From Chara braunii (Eukaryota; Streptophyta; Charophyceae; Charales; Characeae), in contig BFEA01000020.1 of NCBI GenBank assembly GCA_003427395.1, positions 2,058,627 through 2,083,651 of the forward strand: DNA of 25,025 bases, written 5' to 3'. The position numbers and the translations under genes were made by a program. Below, piece after piece: positions 19,660-25,025 of this stretch. The notes under the pieces are model-generated. The model was given only the letters and a program-made list of their open reading frames with translations. It did not search any database and was not told where the DNA came from. Numbering within the stretch: the stretch's first letter is position 1; the number at the start of each line of letters is the position of its first letter.

Positions 19660-20340
19660 ACGATAGGGGGGGAGCGGAAGCGGGGTTGGAGAGTCGGGGC
19701 GCACGGATGGGAAGGGGAGAGTGGGGCCCACGGATGGGAAGGGGGGAATGGGGTGCGCGGGTGGGGAGGGGGTAATCGGGAGGGATCGAAGGAGGGAGGG
19801 GGGAAGGAAAGCGGGCGCATGAGTGTGAGGAGGAGAGTGGAGCGCCAAACGAGGTAGTAGTGGGAGCTCCAAGGGGGTTTCGCGATCGCGATTGGGCGCG
19901 ATCCAGGTGGAGTAGGATCGGAGGGGGGGGAGGGGGATCGGGGTCGAGGGATGGGAAGGTGGGCGGGAGCGGGGGAGCTCGGGTTCAGGATCGGGACGGG
20001 ATGCAGCGGCTTCGGGGGAGGTAGATCGGGGTCGGGGAATGGGAAGGTGGGCGGGAGCGGGGGGGAGCTTGGGTTCGAGATCGGGACGGGACGCAGCGGG
20101 TGGGGGGAACAGGGTTGGGATCGGAGGGGGGGAAGATCGGTGTCGAGGTCGTGCGGGTGAGAGATAGCGCGCGGCGGGGGGGAAAAGGACGACGCAGCGT
20201 GGGGAGGGGAGGTAGCACACGGCGGGGAAGAAGAGGATCCGGGGGGGAAGACGCGAGGAGGGGGAAAGAAGAGAATCGGGGGGGAAACGAGGAAATCGGG
20301 GGGAGAGATAGAATCGGGGGAGAAGGAGAAGGGGGAAGAA
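19660..20340. repeat. G/A-rich strand-asymmetric tract with an 88-bp tandem duplication
   Basis: For about 680 bp the plus strand is dominated by G-runs and A. A unit beginning GATCGGGGTCG at 19936 recurs at 20024 (88-bp period), each continuing into GGGAAGGTGGGCGGGAGCGG and ending near GCAGCGG. Many runs of three or more G give G-quadruplex potential on the plus strand. Long Pro/Ser-rich minus-strand open frames are composition artefacts. It may be part of the right LTR or of separate flanking DNA. Confidence 0.7.
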
Positions 20341-20374
20341 AAATTAAAATGAGATTGCACATACCTGGTCGAGA

Positions 20375-20679
20375 CAACAGTGAGGATCCGAGCAAGGCTG
20401 CGACGAGAAGGGGTGGTGCTTCAGGCGCGCCGTGATGTCCGGCCAGGCGAAACAACGGTCGGGGCAGGGCGGCGCGGTCAAACTCCTCGTCGAAGATCAC
20501 AGTGAAGAGGGAGCGTGGCGATTCCGGAGGGTGGTGTCGCGCGCATCGGCCCCCGCGTGAAAACGAGGGCCCTCCCGACCATGTCACGCAGGAGTTTAAA
20601 CTAAAACATTCATTCAAGAGACAACTCGGGGACGACGCATAGCATTCCGCGAACCGCCGAAACGGACGCGGTTGCATCG
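20375..20679 (-). other. possible exon or decayed coding segment, unidentified
   Basis: A minus-strand frame opens with ATG at 20677 and stays GC-rich and complex, with segments such as FTVIFDEEFDRAALPRPLF, until about 20370. There CGACCAG is followed by GTATGT, a good 5' splice-donor match, and then by pyrimidine-rich sequence. An exon ending there is conceivable, but I recognise no protein family. The open frame continues into composition-biased sequence, and it could equally be the outer part of the right LTR. Confidence 0.2.
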
Positions 20680-20905
20680 CTCCTTCGCCGCTCTAGCAGG
20701 GTGCGCCAGCTATACATCCCGCGGGGCATAAGCCTGCTTCCCTAAGGGGCTGTCACCACCCTTAGGGGCGTATCCCTACCGAGCTACCGACCCACGTGCG
20801 GAAGTTTTTAAATGCAATGCAGAGGTGGGTCGGCCGAGGGGGTTTGCTCGCTTGCTGTAGTATAGGTACGTGCGATTAAAACGCCTATTGAACCCAGACG
20901 TCGTC

Positions 20906-20937
20906 CGTTTCTTAGGGCGTTGATCTCCTAAGAAACG
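20906..20937. repeat. perfect 11-bp stem hairpin
   Basis: CGTTTCTTAGG (20906-20916) and CCTAAGAAACG (20927-20937) are exact reverse complements around a 10-base loop. No adjoining gene tells whether it acts as a terminator, a processing signal or nothing. Confidence 0.8.
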
Positions 20938-22220
20938 AAGCGTACGCCGGTCGACTAGAACGGTCTCAACCAAGTGTGAAACCCACAATATCCTAGTCCC
21001 TTTAGACACCAGTCAAAAGAAAGTGAAACGACCACATATAATTATATATAAAAAAAAATCGACCGTGGTCAATAGGAAAATATTTTCAATATGAAATAAT
21101 GACAGATATAATCCAAATCATCATTAGATACATCCAATAAAACTATTCAGCCGCCTCAGGTCGAATACCACAAAACAATCAAAACAACTGCCAACGAAAA
21201 GTTGGCTAATCAAAAATAACATTGATGTTGCCAACATGGTAGTTGGACAACCTCAGTTTTGACTTGATGAGGCGCGTTGCCATAGTCATTCATTCCATCC
21301 TATCGCCGATCTAAGATTTGACGCGCATACCTACCTTCGTTCATTTCCAATCTTTTTGGATGACAAACCGCTTGCGCATGATTCTTGATCAGGGGCATTG
21401 CTTGACGTGAAGCATGCCTTATCCTCTAGGAAGTGGTCTGGGGTACTCCTCCTCCTCGTCTGAGCAGAAGACTCGGATCTCAGAAGTCGCGCCGTCTCCA
21501 CCGAATCGGCAAGTACCCCCCTCCGTAGAACGGTCCACTCTGGGTCGATAACAGGGTCGGCTCCTGAAGCAACGAACCCCCGCCCCAGATGCTTCCTAGA
21601 GATAGTGGATGCGTCCACCGCAAGTAGCCTTCATATATATTTTTTTATTTCTCCTAAGTCCCGGGGTAACTTAGACGAAAAGAAACCAGAAGAGAGAAAG
21701 AAAATGAGAATCATTTAGACAGGTACAGGTAGATAAGGTCGTTCGAGATAAAATAGGTCAATCCTTGGGAAAAAGCTAAATCCGTTTGACCTTATTTGCT
21801 TTACTTCAATAGAATCCATTCTACGACACACGTTGAATAACATTTTTCCAAAACAACAAGTTCTTTTTGACCAGCAGGCAAGTGAAAGGTAGAAAAAAGA
21901 CAATCCATTCCTTCATCTCAAATAGGCATAATCAATCTTCATTGTAAGCATCCCTCTACCTACCTGCACAGACCGCAAAGGAAACATGTTCAAAAGAAAA
22001 CAATACAATCCCATACTCGAGTCAGACTTTTTCATTCACATGCATGACTTGCACAACTTTCCTCTACCTTTTCTTTTGAATATTCAAAACGAACAGGGTC
22101 AAGCAAAGTGTGGGTCCACACATGCGTGAAAGGAAGTCTGAGTTATTCAACTGACCTTGAGTGAAGTTTGATCCGACCCACTTAAGAAAACTGCATAGAA
22201 TTACGCTCTCTTCATGAGAA

Positions 22221-22274
22221 GGTCGTCACACCCAGTGTCAGCAAAGTGATCGACACCACTCCCTTGTGACGACC
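22221..22274. repeat. perfect 10-bp inverted repeat (GGTCGTCACA/TGTGACGACC)
   Basis: The arms lie at 22221-22230 and 22265-22274, separated by 34 bases. TGTGACGACC resembles the start of many plant gypsy LTRs, so the two could be remnants of LTR ends. No other LTR feature is seen beside them. Confidence 0.7.
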
Positions 22275-22479
22275 GCCTGCCAGAATACCCTCTCAGCACA
22301 CAATCACCTTCCAATAATCCGGTGGCGTTTTCTCGTTACCGCCACTTGGATCTAAAGCACGGCGTCACCCTCACGCCACTTCAAACTAAAACACCGCTTT
22401 GACGCACCTCCTCTGTGTCAACGTCCCGCTTCCGCTTAGTGCAAAAATATTGTCGTTACTCTCGTGAAAATAGTGTCGT

Positions 22480-22822
22480 CGCTGCAAGAATCCGATATTG
22501 ACGCCGCAAAAAAAATCCGGCAGCGCTTCCGCACTACCGCCGTTAAAACCGGAGTTGCCGCCGCAAAAATCCGGCAGCGCTTCCGCACTACCGTCGAAAA
22601 AAACAGAACCGCCGCCGCAAAAATTCGACAGTGCTTCCGCACCACTGTTGTAAAACCTGTGTCGCCGCCGTAGAATTTCGCCAGCACTTCCGTACCGCTG
22701 TCGTAAAAACTCACGTCGTCGCCGCAGAATTTCGGCAACACTTCCGTACCGCGGCCGTAAAAAACCACGTCGCCGCCACAGAATTTCGGCAGCACTTCCG
22801 TACGACCGCAGTGAAAAACAAC
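22480..22822. repeat. 54-bp (18-codon) tandem array, six units
   Basis: The marker (G/A)CTTCCG begins at 22525, 22579, 22633, 22686, 22740 and 22794, giving periods of 54, 54, 53, 54 and 54. On the minus strand each unit encodes 18 residues close to G-x-E-[AV]-L-P-x-F-C-G-G-x-x-x-F-x-x-G. The three units nearest 22800 read this in one frame and the other three in the next, with the switch at the 53-bp unit. The plus strand is also largely open (RQ-FRT-VK type repeats). It could be a decayed repeat protein or only a minisatellite with a multiple-of-three unit. Confidence 0.85.
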
Positions 22823-22830
22823 AGGCCCAA

Positions 22831-23391
22831 ATGAGTAAAATTTGGGCCCCAGGCCCAAATTTCACGGTGTCGCACTGCCGCAGTCCCGCAGCGTCACTGG
22901 GTCTGTCCCGTGGGACCGACACCAGCCAGAGGGGAGGAGAGCAGAGTGCTCCCTGCCTTGGCTATGGCTTGCCCAACTCTCCTCCTTGTGCTCCTCTGCA
23001 GATCTCCAGCCTCTCCTCACGTTGCCTCAGGCAGCAGCTCCAGCAGCCAGCAACACTAAAGTGTGCTCGTCACATGCTGGCATCGCGAGTGCATTGTGTG
23101 GCAGCTGGGGTGCAGCTGCCTGTTTTATATTGGCTGAGGAGGGCTGGACATTGTAGGGGCCGTACCCTGAAGGACTTTCGAGCCTTGGTCGACCCCGCTG
23201 CGGGTCCCATTTGGCTCGACCCGCCCACGCTCACGCTCAGGGTGCGGGTCGTTCGTCCCAGGGGCACCCCCACCTGGTGCTATGAGATGGATGGGGATGG
23301 GCCATTTGCGAGAGGGCTTTACATTGGGGGATGTAGCTCCGCTTCTCGCGTCAAGATGGTAGCTCTTTGGTCACTCGCGGTGTTTTCTTGA
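22831..23391 (+). other. 186-codon open frame of unknown nature
   Basis: The frame starts with ATG at 22831 inside the palindrome region and ends at a TGA after AVFS. It is GC-rich with mixed composition; its second half (LKDFRALVDPAAGPIWLDPP, YEMDGDGPFARGLYIGG) looks more protein-like than the shadow frames. I recognise no domain, signal peptide or membrane segment, and a second long frame overlaps it. I would not call it a gene on this evidence. Confidence 0.15.
22839..22861. repeat. 23-bp palindrome AATTTGGGCC-CCA-GGCCCAAATT
   Basis: Perfect 10-bp arms (22839-22848 and 22852-22861) flank a 3-base loop, and a further GGCCCAAAT copy lies at 22824-22832. It sits directly after the 54-bp array and may mark its boundary. 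Confidence 0.8.
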
Positions 23392-24300
23392 TTCGGTTAA
23401 GTCTGACCAGGCAATTGTTGTTTCCAATACTCAGGCAGTCCAGGGAGTCCATTGGGAGTTTGTCTTCTTACCGTGCGCAGGCCAAGCGTCACCCATTGGG
23501 CCACGCAACCTTTCACTAAGTCTAGTGGCTCGGGGCAGCCCCGACAGCATCCTTGGGGCGAGGCGGCGTCGCCCGCACCCCTAGCCGCTATATTTTTTTT
23601 GCGAGAGTCACTAGCATCACATCCACCTATCCAAGGCAGCCCTTAGTCCTTCCAGGCTTGCATTGCATTCTCGAGAGAGCCTTTGCATTCAATCATCACG
23701 CAACCACATCCAAGCGTCTACCATTCGTCCAAGCATCCGACCACCCGACCATACAACCCATCCCGCATCCACAACTTATGCGAGGTCCAAGTCCATCCCT
23801 TAGCCAAGTCTCCCACCCTAGTCCTCATCCGCGGTTCCAGCCCTGTCCAAATCGTCCCAGGCTACTCACCTGTGCAAGACCACACAAGACAAATGACCAA
23901 GTACAATCCCCATTGGGGTCAACACATCGCCCCTTCCCGCAATCCTAGGCCCCCTTTGTCTTCCCCTTATGAGTTTCCTTCCCTTTCCCACAAGCAAGCC
24001 ATGCAATCGCCTTAGTCATGCAGTCCGGAAGGATGGTTGAGTGAAACTGACCTCGTCCAAAATCAGTACTCCTTTTCACTTTCGCAAATGCTCTCAATAG
24101 TCCCGTATCCTTTCCTTCTTGGTGGCACAAGGGACCGACAACCCTTCCCTTGCCCTTGCTTTCCACCAAGTGAGAGCTAAGTTCCTTTCCGTTTGTTCCC
24201 TGGCAATGTAACAGGTGAGGGTAGAGGTTAGTCACATGCCATGGAGGGGGAAGGGGTGACGAAAGGGTAAGGGGTTAAAGAGTTTTGAAGGAATGAAGGA
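23392..24300. other. unassigned C-rich stretch
   Basis: I see no gene, repeat array or RNA. The plus strand between about 23560 and 24000 is rich in C and short CCATCC/CATCC words. Open frames of up to 131 codons on either strand are Pro/Ser/His-rich without domains. Confidence 0.35.
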
Positions 24301-24314
24301 AGACGGGGGGAGAA

Positions 24315-24369
24315 GGAGAGGAAGAGAGAGAGAGAAAGAGGGGGAGAGGGAGAGAGAGAGAAAAAGAGT

Positions 24370-24417
<48 letters not shown>

Positions 24418-24430
24418 TAGAGAGAGAGAC
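24315..24430. repeat. (GA)n microsatellite
   Basis: GA dinucleotides interrupted by GGG and AAA, becoming pure at about 24370-24412 and ending in GATAGATAGA. The Ser/Leu open frame on the minus strand is an artefact of the repeat. Confidence 0.95.
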
Positions 24431-24539
24431 AAGAAGCTCCTCATCCTAATCGACCTTGCTCATTGACGTACCCTAACCGATCCTATCCGAGGTCCCGTGC
24501 ATTCCCCCTTGCGCCCCCCCACCCTAGGACTTTTGGGTG

Positions 24540-25025
24540 GACGGGCGGGGGTGATGGAGGAGGAAGGAGGGTTGAGGGCGGTCGGCTATGGTGGACGGGT
24601 GTGGGTGATGGAGGAGGAAGAAAGGTTGGGGATGGTCGGCTATGGTGGACGCGTGTGGGTGATGGAGGAAGAAGAAGGGTTCGAGGCGGTTGGCCATGGT
24701 GGACGGGTGTGGGTGATGGAGGAAGAAGAAGGGTTGGGGGGGTCGGCTATGGTGGACGGGCATGGGTGATGGGGGAAGAAGAAGGGTTGGAGGTGGTCGG
24801 CTATGGTGGATGGGTGTGGGTGATGGAGGAAGAAGAAGGGTTGGAGGCGGTTGGCTATGGTGGACGGGCGTGGGTGATGGAGGAGGAAGAAGGGTTGGGG
24901 GTGGTCGGCTATGGTGGACGGGCGTGGGTGATGGAGGAGGAAGAAGGGTTGGGGGTGGTCGGCTATGGTGGACGGGTGTGGGTGATGGAGGAAGAAGAAG
25001 GGTTGGAGGCGGTTGGCTATGGTGG
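24540..25025. repeat. 54-bp tandem array running off the window end
   Basis: The marker GTGATGG begins at 24551, 24605, 24659, 24713, 24766, 24820, 24874, 24928 and 24982. Periods are 54 bp except one of 53. Each unit contains GGCTATGGTGGACGGG, GTGGGTGATGGAGGA and GAAGAAGGGTT. As 54 is divisible by three, both strands stay open for long stretches (18-residue repeats such as WVMEEEEG on plus and FFFLHHPH on minus). The array is unrelated in sequence to the 54-bp array at 22.5 kb. It is incomplete at the right edge. Confidence 0.93.

Larger units (their letters stand above)
20680..22395. other. unassigned stretch, AT-rich from about 21030, with hairpins
   Basis: No gene was recognised. It holds CCCTAAGGGG...CCCTTAGGGG (20741-20769), a perfect hairpin at 20906-20937, an AT-rich block (21035-21060), a 95-codon minus-strand open frame (21331-21618) without a known domain, and an inverted repeat at 22221-22274. 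Its lower GC content from about 21030 and the lack of retroelement motifs set it apart from its neighbours. Confidence 0.35.

Noticed and set aside
19552-20360. Pro/Ser-rich minus-strand frames of more than 200 codons
   Set aside because: They come from a C/T-rich strand that rarely produces stop codons; there is no domain and two frames are open at once.
21331-21618. 95-codon minus-strand frame considered as an organelle-derived or host gene
   Set aside because: I recognise no organelle or nuclear protein in it and no splice or promoter context.
22480-22822. CRISPR-like array
   Set aside because: The units are contiguous and variable throughout, with no repeat-spacer alternation, and the DNA is eukaryotic in character.

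Overview
The window looks like repeat-dense nuclear DNA of a eukaryote, most likely a land plant or streptophyte alga. Two primer-binding sites complementary to plant initiator-tRNA-Met, two Ty3/gypsy retrotransposon bodies (one with a chromodomain), many microsatellites and minisatellites, and no compact bacterial-style genes all point that way. A charophyte such as Chara is possible, but the sequence alone does not settle the species. I found no convincing intact host gene.

Layout. Positions 1-3911 are non-coding: a 154-bp tandem duplication, an 85-bp GC-rich hairpin, a CT/CA microsatellite with one N, and a 53-bp minisatellite. Positions 3912-9691 (minus strand) hold a decayed Ty3/gypsy chromovirus in the order gag, protease, reverse transcriptase, RNase H, integrase, chromodomain. 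It is broken by at least six in-frame stops, many frameshifts and a 289-bp tandem duplication. Positions 9692-10185 are its GC-rich leader followed by an AT-rich tract with an exact 50-bp repeat, cut off at 10185/10186.

Positions 10186 to about 19440 (possibly 20676) hold the most unusual structure. A long LTR (10186-12508), a tRNA-iMet PBS and a leader of about 740 bp run on the plus strand. A second, diverged copy of leader, PBS and LTR runs on the minus strand (from about 17456 through 18209 and beyond). The two face each other around a plus-strand gag-protease-RT remnant (13977-17277) that has lost part of RT and all of RNase H and integrase. The result is a head-to-head inverted repeat whose transcript could fold into a long hairpin.

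The right part (19560-25025) has a G-rich strand-asymmetric tract, a possible exon of unknown identity, an AT-rich unassigned stretch with small hairpins, a 54-bp (18-codon) repeat array near 22.5 kb, a GA microsatellite and a second, unrelated 54-bp array that runs off the end. The octamer CCATAGCC/GGCTATGG recurs across several of these regions far more often than chance would give.

The retrotransposon genes once worked together: Gag packages RNA, protease matures the polyprotein, RT/RNase H makes cDNA, and integrase with its chromodomain inserts it. Neither copy here looks capable of doing this now. All identities come from reading motifs by eye; no database search was run.
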